Shown here piece by piece: positions 26,074 through 35,800 of a stretch of 64,000 bases of DNA. Numbering within the stretch: position 1 is the stretch's first letter; every line of letters starts with the position of its first letter. Under the pieces are notes generated by a model. It did no database searches. It was not told where the DNA came from and saw nothing but the letters and a program-made list of their open reading frames with translations. Source of the DNA: Mucilaginibacter sp. PAMC 26640 (lineage in GTDB: Bacteria > Bacteroidota > Bacteroidia > Sphingobacteriales > Sphingobacteriaceae); assembly GCA_001596135.1 (NCBI GenBank), contig CP014773.1, positions 5,084,001 to 5,148,000 on the forward strand. The letters are read 5' to 3'. The position numbers and the translations under genes are program-made.

Positions 26074-26410
26074 ACAGCTCGCTTTTATAAATTAAAAAAA
26101 CGTCCATTCTTCCTAACGAAGCAAAGAGGAATGATGAGCGATGTCGGGGAGAGTTAAACAAAACAGTGTTTATCGCTTGCAGAATTTACTCACCCCGGGT
26201 TCACTTCGCTGCCCGACCCTCACTACCTTTGGTAAAGAGGGTAAAATAAAAAGATATGGTGCTTACCTTCTTTGCTAAGCAGACAGAAATCACGAGCCAC
26301 AGCTGTGTCGGGGTGAATTAACTATCAGCGCGCTGAGCACCAATCAGAACTTCAACCAACCCTACCCCTGCCCTCAAGAGGGCACTTATTGACTTTCATT
26401 TTAACCTACT
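26074..26410. other. Repeat-rich intergenic region between portal and connector genes
   Basis: This gap of 337 bases has no credible gene. It holds several imperfect hairpins: CATTC to GAATG at 26105-26133, CCCTC to GAGGG near 26217-26242, long-range CACCCCG/CGGGGTG arms near 26192 and 26310, and a GC-rich palindrome copy at about 26357-26386. It looks like a decayed small non-coding element or stacked repeats. Confidence 0.5.
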
Positions 26411-27061
26411 ATGTCAACAACTTTATTATCCCCCTCTTCAGGAGGCAGGGGAACGCTCATAACTCCGGCCACCCTGCAGCGATACGAGGATATCGCTGCG
26501 AATATCAAATCCGAACGTGTCAGCATCTTCATCCAAAAAGCCCAGGAGCTGGATCTGAAACCTTTTTTGGGCTACGCACTTTACTATGATCTGATCAGAA
26601 ACCTGGATAGTGATGGCAACCTGAAAGAAGATGCGCCTCAACATTATAAAGACTTGCTCAATGGCTGCGAATATCTCGACGAATTGGGCTATGTAGTTTT
26701 ATACCAGGGATTACAACCTGTGCTGGCTTATTTTGCTTTTGCACGTTTTATCGAGGCTGATGCCGTACACTATACCCCTACCGGCCCGGTTAAAAAACGG
26801 TACGACAATGCCGATGCTTTGCCCGCTAAAGACATTGTAAAACTGGTGCAGCAGCAAAGAGGTACCGCCAATGCTTATGCGAACGATACAGAGCGCTTTC
26901 TGAGAGACCACCAAGAGGCTTTCCCGGCTTGGCACTATAATCAAAAAAATAAGACCAGCAGGCAGCCGGGACCAAGGATCCGGGCTGTTGACAGGTTGGA
27001 GTTTAACCTGCCTGCCGATGGCTTTTGCAACGAACTTTTCATTACCGATTATTTAAACTAA
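26411..27061 (+). CDS. Phage head-tail connector-like protein (DUF6712-like) with repeat-encoded N-terminus
   Basis: This 216-residue helical protein resembles the DUF6712 group of Bacteroidota phage head-tail adaptors. The family-like part starts LITPATLQRYEDIAANIK at about residue 16. The first 15 residues (including SPSSGGRG) are encoded by a copy of the GC-rich palindrome at about 26430-26452, so the repeat appears to have inserted at, and become part of, the reading frame. No other start codon is available between the repeat and the conserved region. It overlaps the next gene by 1 base. Confidence 0.7.
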   Translation: MSTTLLSPSSGGRGTLITPATLQRYEDIAANIKSERVSIFIQKAQELDLKPFLGYALYYDLIRNLDSDGNLKEDAPQHYKDLLNGCEYLDELGYVVLYQGLQPVLAYFAFARFIEADAVHYTPTGPVKKRYDNADALPAKDIVKLVQQQRGTANAYANDTERFLRDHQEAFPAWHYNQKNKTSRQPGPRIRAVDRLEFNLPADGFCNELFITDYLN

Positions 27062-28149
27062 TGGCAACAGACAAAAAAATAACCGAATTGCCTGTTTCGG
27101 CCAATATTACCGGGGCCGACGTATCTATATTGGTGAAAGATGGCATCAACTATCAATTTTCTATCAACCAGTTAATCAGCTATCTTAACACTTCAATCAA
27201 CCGCGGAGCAACACTAACTTTCGGAACGCTGTTGCCGCAAAACACTACCGGAAAAAACGGCGATGTGTTTTTTAACACCACAACCCGGCAATTTGCCCAA
27301 AAACTAACCGGCAGCTGGGCAATTACTTATACCCTACCCGAAACAAATGCAGCCGATGGCACTGTACTTTATGGAGCAGGCCTGCCAGGTACTACTACCG
27401 GCAAAAATGCGGACAGTTACATTAACACCCTTACCGGCATCTTTTACTTAAAAACCAGTGGCAGTTGGGCACAGGTTTTCTCCATGCAGACCGGCCCTCA
27501 AGGCCCTAAAGGGCTCAAAGGGGAAGCAGGACCGGCAGGGTTAAACGGCCGCGCGATACTGAATGGCACCGGTGCCCCATCTAATTTAGCAACCGGTGCC
27601 GATGGCGACTTTTACATCAACACCAGTAGTCTATCACTTTTCGGCCCTAAAACAAATGGCATATGGGGCACCGGGATCTCGATAGTTGGCGCAGACGGCG
27701 CACAAGGAGATGCCGGCCCGGCAGGGCCAAGTGGAGCAGCGGGAGTAGCCGGAGCCGTTGGTCCGCAGGGTTTACAAGGCCCGGCAGGGCCAACCGGTAC
27801 CGCCGGGGCTATCGGCCCGGAAGGGCCGGTGGGTTTAACGGGTGCGCAAGGTTCAACAGGACTAGCCGGTGCAGCTGGAGCGGATGGCGCTGCAGGTGTT
27901 GCCGGACAACCCGGACCTGCAGGTGACACTGGCGAACAGGGGCCTTCCGGACCTATAGGTGCAACTGGTAGCCAAGGGCCGGCAGGCAATACAGGGCCGC
28001 AGGGCATTCCCGGGGCGGGTATCCCTGCTGGCGGTTCAACCGGGCAGGTGCTTGCAAAAAACTCCAATGCCGGTTACGATACGCAATGGATCAACCCACC
28101 TGCCGGCTCATCACGCATTTCTTACAATCTTTATCAATCCGTTTTATGA
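27061..28149 (+). CDS. Collagen-like phage tail fibre protein
   Basis: This 362-residue protein has an N-terminal attachment region (ITELPVSANITGADVSILV) and two similar beta modules ending in TGKNGDVFFNTTT and TGKNADSYINTLT, with a third GADGDFYINTSS. A run of Gly-X-Y triplets follows at about 155-335 (GPQGPKGLKGEAGPAG and onward), which forms a collagen-type trimer. A short C-terminal GGSTGQVLAKNSN segment, common in tail fibres, closes the protein. It acts outside the cell in host attachment. The start codon overlaps the previous stop; an in-frame ATG 36 bases earlier is less likely. Ends with a 4-base ATGA overlap into the next gene. Confidence 0.8.
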   Translation: MATDKKITELPVSANITGADVSILVKDGINYQFSINQLISYLNTSINRGATLTFGTLLPQNTTGKNGDVFFNTTTRQFAQKLTGSWAITYTLPETNAADGTVLYGAGLPGTTTGKNADSYINTLTGIFYLKTSGSWAQVFSMQTGPQGPKGLKGEAGPAGLNGRAILNGTGAPSNLATGADGDFYINTSSLSLFGPKTNGIWGTGISIVGADGAQGDAGPAGPSGAAGVAGAVGPQGLQGPAGPTGTAGAIGPEGPVGLTGAQGSTGLAGAAGADGAAGVAGQPGPAGDTGEQGPSGPIGATGSQGPAGNTGPQGIPGAGIPAGGSTGQVLAKNSNAGYDTQWINPPAGSSRISYNLYQSVL

Positions 28150-28577
28150 ACAGCAACTCAAATACAACCTCATTTGCCACACTAACCGCAACATATCCAG
28201 CAATTAAAATAGCATCTGCGACCGCTATAAACACTGACACCCTATTGGTTACGGGTTCCGCAAACGCCAGCATCGTACTGGATGTATTGTTTCGGACATT
28301 CGAAACAAGTGCAAAAAACTTTGATGTAATCATTTGTGCTACGGGTGCCAATACTACAGACTATTTTAACAGGGTACAAGTTGCTGTACCAGCTAATGCA
28401 GGGAATAACGGCAGCATCGCCCTGGCCTCGCTTGCCGGCCTGGCCCCTTCTTTATTCGACCTGGATCTGGCGGGGAACCGGGTATTAACCCTGGAACCCG
28501 GCATATCCGTTTATATCCGTAACAAAGCCGCCACCACAGCCGACCTGTATGTAACAGCCAAACTCAGAAACTTCTAA
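28146..28577 (+). CDS. Small beta-rich phage protein, probable fibre accessory (143 aa)
   Basis: The start ATG overlaps the tail fibre stop codon (ATGA), so the two are translationally coupled. The protein is rich in Ala, Thr, Val and Asn with repeated beta strands (GSANASIVLDVLFRTF, then ISVYIRNKAATTADLYVTAKL), like small virion decoration or fibre-tip proteins. No motif allows a firmer call. It is followed after 3 bases by the next fibre gene. Confidence 0.6.
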   Translation: MNSNSNTTSFATLTATYPAIKIASATAINTDTLLVTGSANASIVLDVLFRTFETSAKNFDVIICATGANTTDYFNRVQVAVPANAGNNGSIALASLAGLAPSLFDLDLAGNRVLTLEPGISVYIRNKAATTADLYVTAKLRNF

Positions 28578-28580
28578 AAC

Positions 28581-30326
28581 ATGACCAGTATTTCGACCAC
28601 ACCATTTCATGTTACCATGCTGAGAAAAGCCAACATCTGGTACTCCGCAAGAGATGGAAACTTTAACGATCCGACAACCTGGCTCAGTAATGGGCGGAAA
28701 AAATACAGCTATCCGCAATCGGGCGATACGGTATATGTAAATCATACGGTTACTGTGAATATGACAACAAACGTGAAGAATGTTTACGTTGCAGGCACTT
28801 TAAAGTTTTCAAATAGCACGCTTACCATAAACGGAGATTTGCAGGTGACCGGAACGTTAGACCATACAGGTATTAATTCTTATTTGAATTTAAAAGGAGT
28901 TAACAATGCGGTGAATGTTTTTTTGCCCGGGCCTACAAGCACAATAGAATACAGCAGGTTAGGTGACCAAGATATTATGGACTTGTCTTATTTTAATTTA
29001 AGTATCTCCGGTGGAGGCAATAAGTATATTTATGGAGAACTGACTATAAATGGTGTCACCAATATTAATGGGAATGGCGGTGGTGCGCCAACTTTATTCA
29101 AAGTCACCAATTCGGGCAGACTTACCTTTGTGGGTATGTTAACATCCGTAGGAATATCCACTCCAGGTTACATTAACAACTTAATAAATGCCGACTTGGA
29201 ATTTCAAGCGGGGATAAATATAGATTACCGTGGACTTAATTTAAATTTGGGTACTGGAAATCTGTATTTTAATGGGGCAAGCATCCAATTAATGTTAGGT
29301 GGCGGTTCAAACACACTGGGCTACAACAATTTCAATACCATTCTTATAAAGGGGAGTTCAATCGTTACTATCGTATCAACAAGCAATACTCCTCTAATAC
29401 TAAACGGCAGTATCAATGGGGAAACAGCTAACTCCACTTTAAGAATCAGTGGAAGCTTTTATCAAGGAAATACTACGGAACCGATGCTGACTGGAATTTT
29501 TTTATACAATTATGGTGGAACATCAACTATAAGTTATGTTTGCAATGGAGATTTTACTATTCCATATACTGAGTATAACGGACTGCATATCCGCGGTACT
29601 GGACTCAAAATTCTAAGTGGAGATACTACTATCGGCTCTTTAAGTACATTTGGTGGGACATTGGATTTGTCATACCGCGATTTTACTGTAAATGGACCAT
29701 ACTCGCAAAGCGGTTTGGGTGGCGGGGTTGTAAAAAACAATGCTAATGGTATAACTATTTTTGGTGGCGCGTATTTAGCGATCGGATCAAATTTAATTTT
29801 TCAATTTAGTTTACCTTGTATTGTAGAATTTAGAAACGGAATTGATGCAGATATTAGAGGCTTTACAAGTTTTGCTATCGTTTCAGGTTCAACAATTAAA
29901 TTTACAACCAACAATCAATCGATTAAATGTGGTGGGGGATCAGTAATGTTGGGAGCTGATATTTTGGTTTCTGGGCCTATTACTGTGTCGGTTTTAAGTT
30001 CACTAAGTTATGGTAATTCTGGAACATTGAATGGTGATCACCCAAAATCTATATTTAGTATTCAGCCTGGTGGCCTCACCAATTCTTTCACTTATAAAAA
30101 TGCACAACAACCTATGCAACTTGGTATTTTGGACTGCAATTCAGCCCCTAATACTTTTATATATGCTAACTCGGGCGCTCAGGATATAACGCCGGGCATA
30201 TACAGAAATTTGTCATTAACTGGGAGCGGTAGTAAAAATCTGTTAGGAAACGTTAGTGTTGTTGATACTTATAGTTTAGTAACTCCAGCGACACTAAATA
30301 CAAATGGTTTTTTATTGAACAATTGA
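28581..30326 (+). CDS. Beta-solenoid-like tail fibre/adhesin with G8-like N-terminus
   Basis: This 581-residue Gly/Asn/Ser/Thr-rich protein is without a signal peptide. The start WYSARDGNFNDPTTWLS, then SYPQSGDTVYVNHTVTVN, resembles the G8-type carbohydrate-associated fold. The rest is made of repeated short strands (ITINGDLQVTGTL-like, GSINGETANSTLRISG) typical of right-handed beta-helices. It is markedly AT-richer than the upstream phage genes, suggesting recombinational exchange, as expected for receptor-binding proteins. Host-surface recognition is inferred. Confidence 0.6.
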   Translation: MTSISTTPFHVTMLRKANIWYSARDGNFNDPTTWLSNGRKKYSYPQSGDTVYVNHTVTVNMTTNVKNVYVAGTLKFSNSTLTINGDLQVTGTLDHTGINSYLNLKGVNNAVNVFLPGPTSTIEYSRLGDQDIMDLSYFNLSISGGGNKYIYGELTINGVTNINGNGGGAPTLFKVTNSGRLTFVGMLTSVGISTPGYINNLINADLEFQAGINIDYRGLNLNLGTGNLYFNGASIQLMLGGGSNTLGYNNFNTILIKGSSIVTIVSTSNTPLILNGSINGETANSTLRISGSFYQGNTTEPMLTGIFLYNYGGTSTISYVCNGDFTIPYTEYNGLHIRGTGLKILSGDTTIGSLSTFGGTLDLSYRDFTVNGPYSQSGLGGGVVKNNANGITIFGGAYLAIGSNLIFQFSLPCIVEFRNGIDADIRGFTSFAIVSGSTIKFTTNNQSIKCGGGSVMLGADILVSGPITVSVLSSLSYGNSGTLNGDHPKSIFSIQPGGLTNSFTYKNAQQPMQLGILDCNSAPNTFIYANSGAQDITPGIYRNLSLTGSGSKNLLGNVSVVDTYSLVTPATLNTNGFLLNN

Positions 30327-30387
30327 TAAAAAAGTTTAAAAAGATTTTTTTATCAGGTCTTTAACTTTATAATTGCTATTAGAAAGA

Positions 30388-31395
30388 ATGGCTGGCCTTA
30401 TTCACAAAAGATTTGAAACAATTGATTTACTAAGAGGCATTGCGGCCATTTCAGTTTGCTTTTTTCATTTTGGTTTTTTTCGATATGGATGCACAGGTGT
30501 TGACTTATTTTTTATAATAAGTGGGTTCGTTATTTTTATGTCAATCAAACGGGCAACGAGCGTCAAAGAATTTTGGATATCAAGATTTATTAGACTTTAT
30601 CCATCGTATTGGCTTTCTATTGTTATTGGTATTATATCAGTAAAATTATTATCTAATATATCTCCTTCATTAAACTTTCGACACATTTTAGGAAACATAA
30701 CAATGTTCCAACCAATATTCCGCACGGAATATATCAGTTCGGTATATTGGACTTTGTATGTTGAAATGCTATTTTATATAATAATTACTATCCTCTGGCT
30801 GTTACGATGGTTGCCGCGAATAGAAATGGCGGTGGCGATCTCGTTAGTATTAGTGGCGATTGTGAATTTTAGTTTCTTGGTTGATCACAATACACATCCT
30901 TTAATAACAAGATCTTTTGTTCTATTAAGATACTTGTTTCCGCTAGTTAGCCATATTCAATTTTTCGGTGCGGGCATAATATTTTACTTATCTGTCGAAA
31001 AGGGCTATAATTTAAACCGATTGTTATTGCTGTTTTTAACGATAGTCATCACGGGCTTATCGCACACAAATAGCGTAATGATGAATTCTTATCTGGGCAT
31101 TTGGGAACACGTTGGGATTTATACACTTCTTTTATTTGTATTTGCTGGTTCAATCTACGAGAAAATCAAACTATCAAAGTTGTCATCACTTCTGATATTT
31201 GGTGAAATTTCTTACGCGTTATATTTAATTCACGACACATTTGGTCTAGATTTAAGAAACTTTCTACTACCTGCATTAGGCTCAAATTCTTCCGCATTTA
31301 TTGCTTTACTAAGCACATTAATTGTTTCAGTATTTATTACTTATTGGTTTGACATTCCTTTACGGCAATATTTAAAACGACTGACACGATCTTGA
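30388..31395 (+). CDS. Acyltransferase 3 family (O-acetyltransferase-like) membrane protein
   Basis: This 335-residue integral membrane enzyme has about ten TM helices. Family motifs include the N-terminal FETIDLLRGIAAISVCFFHF (catalytic His in the FFHF region), GVDLFFIISGFVI and the SRFIRLYPSYWLSI motif. Such enzymes O-acylate sugars of lipopolysaccharide or capsule. It is AT-rich and sits between fibre and lysis genes, the place where serotype-converting phages carry glucosyl- or acetyltransferases. Lysogenic conversion of the host surface is inferred. I start at MAGLIHKRFET; a TTG 15 bases earlier is possible. Confidence 0.85.
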   Translation: MAGLIHKRFETIDLLRGIAAISVCFFHFGFFRYGCTGVDLFFIISGFVIFMSIKRATSVKEFWISRFIRLYPSYWLSIVIGIISVKLLSNISPSLNFRHILGNITMFQPIFRTEYISSVYWTLYVEMLFYIIITILWLLRWLPRIEMAVAISLVLVAIVNFSFLVDHNTHPLITRSFVLLRYLFPLVSHIQFFGAGIIFYLSVEKGYNLNRLLLLFLTIVITGLSHTNSVMMNSYLGIWEHVGIYTLLLFVFAGSIYEKIKLSKLSSLLIFGEISYALYLIHDTFGLDLRNFLLPALGSNSSAFIALLSTLIVSVFITYWFDIPLRQYLKRLTRS

Positions 31396-31551
31396 TTTAA
31401 TTAGCTGTTGTTTTCATAAATATCATTGGTCAATTTAAGGTAAACTAGCTGGCGACTGTCAGTATAGAGAAATTAATCAACCGTTGACCTTGTAAAAGGC
31501 TATGAATTTAGTAAAAATCTATTCCTGCCTTTCTTTTAACTCCATCACACT

Positions 31552-31803
31552 ATGAAATCTTCTCCCATATTCTCCATCAATCTTAAAGACCTAACTAAAG
31601 GCCTTATCGTTGCAATCGGCAGTGCCGTAATCACCGCTTTACAAACCACTTTACAGGCAGGTTCTTTCACCGTCGATTGGAAATCCATCGGTACAGTAGC
31701 TTTGGCTGCCGGGTTATCTTACCTGCTTAAGAACTTCTTTACACCGGCTCAAAGTAATCAGCAACAGGGGCCAATTAATCAACAAACGATCCTAACACCA
31801 TGA
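31552..31803 (+). CDS. Putative phage holin (83 aa)
   Basis: This 83-residue protein has two hydrophobic helices (GLIVAIGSAVITALQTTL and SIGTVALAAGLSYLLKNFF) joined by a short loop, with a polar Gln-rich C-terminal tail. Size, topology and place at the end of the phage island fit a class II holin that makes inner-membrane holes at lysis. It overlaps the next gene by 4 bases. Not identified by a family motif. Confidence 0.55.
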   Translation: MKSSPIFSINLKDLTKGLIVAIGSAVITALQTTLQAGSFTVDWKSIGTVALAAGLSYLLKNFFTPAQSNQQQGPINQQTILTP

Positions 31804-32048
31804 CAACATTTGAACAGCGCGAACTCCGCGGTGTAACTATTAAGAACATTATGGTTACCATATTAAGTACAGCAAGTATTGTTGCATCGGTTATGACCTG
31901 CTACTTCCAATTGAAAAGCGATATCCACGATCTGACCACCCGGCAGGAGGCCCAGAACCGGGTAAACGAGATCCGCTTGAAAGTACTGGAAGGCCAGGTA
32001 GCAGTTTTACAACGGGAGGTTGAGGCCATTAAGACTAACAAATATTAA
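31800..32048 (+). CDS. Small membrane-anchored coiled-coil phage protein (82 aa)
   Basis: It has one TM helix (NIMVTILSTASIVASVMTCYF, about 16-36) followed by a charged heptad-like helix (RVNEIRLKVLEGQVAVLQRE). The start overlaps the holin-like gene's stop codon (ATGA). The layout recalls XhlA/hemolysin-XhlA-like or spanin-like lysis helpers. No endolysin gene was found next to it. Assignment is from topology and context only. Confidence 0.55.
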   Translation: MTTFEQRELRGVTIKNIMVTILSTASIVASVMTCYFQLKSDIHDLTTRQEAQNRVNEIRLKVLEGQVAVLQREVEAIKTNKY

Positions 32049-32050
32049 AT

Positions 32051-32821
32051 TTACTTAATGCCACTGGGTAGTGTACTTACGGATGTCCACCCGCCATCAA
32101 CGAGAATATTTTGCCCGGTGATATGCCTTGCTTCGTCAGACACGAGGAATAAAATGGCATTCGCCACATCTGCCACCGTTCCGGCCCTGCCCATAGGCGT
32201 TATTGCCGACCATACTTTTTCATAATCAGCCTCCTGCAAAGTGCGTTCGGTTAACGTGGCGCCCGGTGCAACTGTATTCACGTTGATCTTGTACTGAGAT
32301 AATTCAATCACCAGGTTTTTTGCCAGCATTTCTAAAGCAGCTTTAGACATAGCATACGCAGCCAGATCTTTAAGCGCCCGATGCCCTACTGCTGATGATG
32401 TAAATAACAGCGACCCCCCTGTTTGCTGCTTACGCATTTGAATTGCGGCTGCCTGGGCCAAAAAGAAGGTGCCTGCCAGGTTAACCTCCATTACTTTAGC
32501 AAAAGAGTTTTTAGAGTAGGTAAAAAAATCACCAAACAAAGTGATGCCTGCGTTAGCAATTGCGATATCAAGTTTTCCGTAAGTTTCTACAGCAACCGCA
32601 ATTAACTTATTAATAAAATCCAGGTCCGCCGAATCACCTGCAACGGCGAAACAGCTTTCGGGGTAGCTTTGGTTAATAGTTTGTGCTGCCTGTGTCGCAA
32701 GAATGGGGTCGATATCATTCAGTACCACACTTGCGCCTCGCTCGGCCAGCATCCGGCAGATCTCAAAACCAATCCCCTGACCGGCACCGGTAACAACCGC
32801 TACCTTTTTTTCAAAAATCAT
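32051..32821 (-). CDS. Short-chain dehydrogenase/reductase
   Basis: This is a 256-residue classical SDR. The NAD(P)-binding TGAGQGIG lies at 11-18, NAG at 90-92, the catalytic Ser in FTSSAVG (142/143), Tyr156 and Lys160 in YAMSK, and a C-terminal GQNILVDGGW. All catalytic residues are intact. Acidic Asp36/Asp38 after the second strand (VVLNDID) suggests preference for NAD over NADP. The substrate is unknown. It is convergent with the phage island, with only 2 bases between stop codons, so the island's right end is hard against this gene. Confidence 0.9.
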   Translation of the reverse strand: MIFEKKVAVVTGAGQGIGFEICRMLAERGASVVLNDIDPILATQAAQTINQSYPESCFAVAGDSADLDFINKLIAVAVETYGKLDIAIANAGITLFGDFFTYSKNSFAKVMEVNLAGTFFLAQAAAIQMRKQQTGGSLLFTSSAVGHRALKDLAAYAMSKAALEMLAKNLVIELSQYKINVNTVAPGATLTERTLQEADYEKVWSAITPMGRAGTVADVANAILFLVSDEARHITGQNILVDGGWTSVSTLPSGIK

Positions 32822-32882
32822 CGCATTAAATTATTTTCATTTCACAATTGCTTTGAACTTTGTGTTCGACAATTCACAGGTA

Positions 32883-35800
32883 TTAGGAACCGGAGTGCAC
32901 AATCCTGTCATTTTTTGGATGAGCATGCCCAGTTTCTATAGCCTTTTCTATACCTCTGAGCATTGAACTTTCCACATTGATACCCAGCCTCGCATAACCA
33001 AATACTTTAGCGGCTTCACGAACCAGGTCGGCCTTGTTCAAACTGATCTGATTCTTCAAAATCGCCTGCATAGCATTTGCAACTTCTTCAGGCGGCAGGT
33101 CGTCCGCATCCCTTTTTTGAGCGTCATTGGCGGGGATCCTGTATGTTTTATATAAACCTGGTTGCTGATCTTTATTCCAATAAAAAACATTTTGTCCGGC
33201 AAACGTTTGGTTAGCGTTTATTCCGGCGAAAAAGCCCTCCAGATGTAATGTCACCCGTGATGTTAGCCTGGAGATTCCCCACGCAGATAAAATGCGCTTA
33301 CTTAACAGATTGGCACTAATAGGTGCTTCAGCTTGTAAAACATTGAATAATTGCGCTTTTATCCGCCCCCGGCTTTGCGGTAAAAAAAAGTCTTCTGCTG
33401 TCTGAATCTGTACCGCATCCAACTGGGCTATTTCGTAAAAAACATGCGAGGGTAATGATACTTTGGGTGTTACAAATGGTGGCGTAACTTCTGACCCAGA
33501 TTTAAAAACTTCAGGCACCGCTGGTTGTGTAGTATTTGTGATATCGGCAGCAGCCGCCAATTTATTTTCTTCGGCGTGGCGAATAGCGGCAACTATACCC
33601 GCAAATACCTTTTCGGGTTTCTCCCACCATTCGGTAGCGTAAATTTTGTGAATTTTCCACCCTAGGCCTTTAAGCACGTCTACCTGAACAATCTCGCGGT
33701 CGCGAGATGTTTTTGCATTATGGTAGCTATGTCCATCAGTTAGCACGCCTAATATATAACCGGAAGGATTATCTTTATCGACTATACCCAAGTCGATTTT
33801 GTAAGCCGAGCACCCTATTTGCGTATGCACAATGTAACCCTGGTCCCTTAATTCAAGTGCAATGAGGTTTTCAAACGACGGTCCCTGGTCGTTTTTTGTA
33901 ATTTGGCGTAACGGAAGGGCAATTTTTCCTTTTTCTGCGTAGCTTAAAAAAGCTTTAAGCCCTGCTACGCCCTCGGATGCAGTGCGGTTAAGATCTATCT
34001 GGTCTGATGTTAATGTAGAAAAAACTTTCATCTCATACCTTGCGCGTGATACCGCAACGTTTAACCTTCTCCAACCACCGTCGCGGTTTATGGGGCCAAA
34101 GTTGAGACCTACCTTTCCATTTTCATCGGCACCATAGCCTATTGAAAATAGAATAACATCGCGCTCATCTCCCTGTACATTCTCCAGGTTTTTAATAAAG
34201 ATAGGTTCGGCACTTTCCAATGCAATCCTTTCCAGATCAGGGCGAATCTTAAACACTTCTGTGAGAAGATCTTCAACCAATGTTTGCTGCACCGAACTGA
34301 AGGTAACTATCCCTATGCTTTTCAACGCCAAAACCGGATCTGACAGGCGAAATACCACCTCATCTACAATTGCCCGGGCTTCAAACTTGTTTTGCCGCGA
34401 TTTACCTTTATCATAAAAGCCTTCCACTTTCACAAATTGCACTTTACTCACAATATCATCTGTAGATGGGAAGGTGAGCAGTTTGTTGTCGTAGTACTTG
34501 GCATTACTAAATGCGATCAAACTTTCGTGCTTACTACGATAATGCCACAATAAATGGTGAGATGGCATAGACAATGCAAGGCAGTCATCCAAAATACTTT
34601 CAAGGTCTTCTTTGTCGATATGCTCTTCGTCTATGTTGTTAGTAGCAAAGAAATTCGTAGGCGGCATTTGCTTGGGATCGCCTACCACTATTACAGTGGT
34701 ACCGCGTGCAATAGCACCTACTGCTTCGCAGGTTGGCATTTGTGATGCCTCATCAAAAACCACCAGGTCAAACTTCACACTATCCGCGTCAAAATATTGT
34801 GCTACAGAGATGGGGCTCATGAGCATACAGGGAGTGAGCCTATGGAGTAAATTTGGGATACCATCAAAGATCTTCCGGATAGACATTGCCCGGCCATTAT
34901 TACGAATGGTTCGTTGCAGCATGCCTATCTCAGAACTTTGCGATGCTTCCTGCGTAAAAATTGGTATTCGTGAAGCTAATCTGGCATAAAGTTCTTGCTT
35001 GGTCAAATTCTCAAAGTTGGTGCTGATAGCTTTAAAACGCTTGATCTTCTCTTCAAACAAATCCGAATTGAAAGTAGCCAACTGCGGTGTGCGCTCAATT
35101 ATATATTCGGCACCAGAACGGTAAAACCCACGCTCAAATTCCTGTGTTATAAGTCCACTTGTGATCACTCCGTTTTCAAAAGCAGTTACTAAGGGCTGTA
35201 AACCGGTACTAACTGCACGCTCTTTTACGGCTAACCAATTGTACCAGTCCTTAAGACTTTCCAAATGCTGCAACCAGCCCGAAGCAAGGTGGCGCAGCTC
35301 TGTATTCCAATCTGCAAACTGCTCCGTCAATCTGCCAAAATTTATTCCTAATAGCGCTTGCAGTTCTGTTTCCACCCTCGTGATCCGGTTAGCAGACTGA
35401 AGGTAATCGCCTAAAATTGCTTCGTGCTGTATCATGTAAGCTTTGGTACCTTCAGTAAATTCTGAGGCTAACTGTAATCGCCAATTTCTCAAATCTGCTG
35501 TGCTGGTTATTTGTCCGGCGGCGCGGTTCAAGGCTATGATCTGATCGCAGCTTTTAGCTATCCGTTCCCAATTGCATTCACCATTCTGCCATAAAAAACC
35601 AAGCATTGGTGGCAGCCAGGTGGCTTTGTCTATTATACCCTGTTCATTCTGGTAAGATATGATGCGTTGAAAAACTCCCGGTGCCTCTTGAGCCGAAACG
35701 ATACCTGTTAAAGACAAACGGTTAACGGTTTTAAGCAGTGCCTTTTGTTTCAACCAGCGCGGTAAAAACCATTTTTCTGCGGCGGCATTCCATTCGTACA

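Larger units (their letters stand above)
9263..32048 (+). mobile_element. Siphovirus-like prophage structural island (incomplete prophage)
   Basis: About 22.8 kb of consecutive + strand genes encode packaging, tail, head, fibre and holin-like proteins, with two probable cargo genes. Ordinary host genes lie on both sides: an outer-membrane barrel on the left, and an SDR whose stop codon is 2 bases beyond the last phage gene on the right. No integrase, transposase, recombinase, replication gene, endolysin or att repeat was recognised. Order is packaging, tail, head, fibres, lysis, rather than packaging, head, tail. It is defective, split, or domesticated. Confidence 0.82.

Noticed and set aside
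27612..28067. Proline-rich 151-codon open frame on the minus strand
   Set aside because: It is the antisense of the Gly-X-Y repeats of the tail fibre gene, and its Pro/Gly/Ala composition follows from that.
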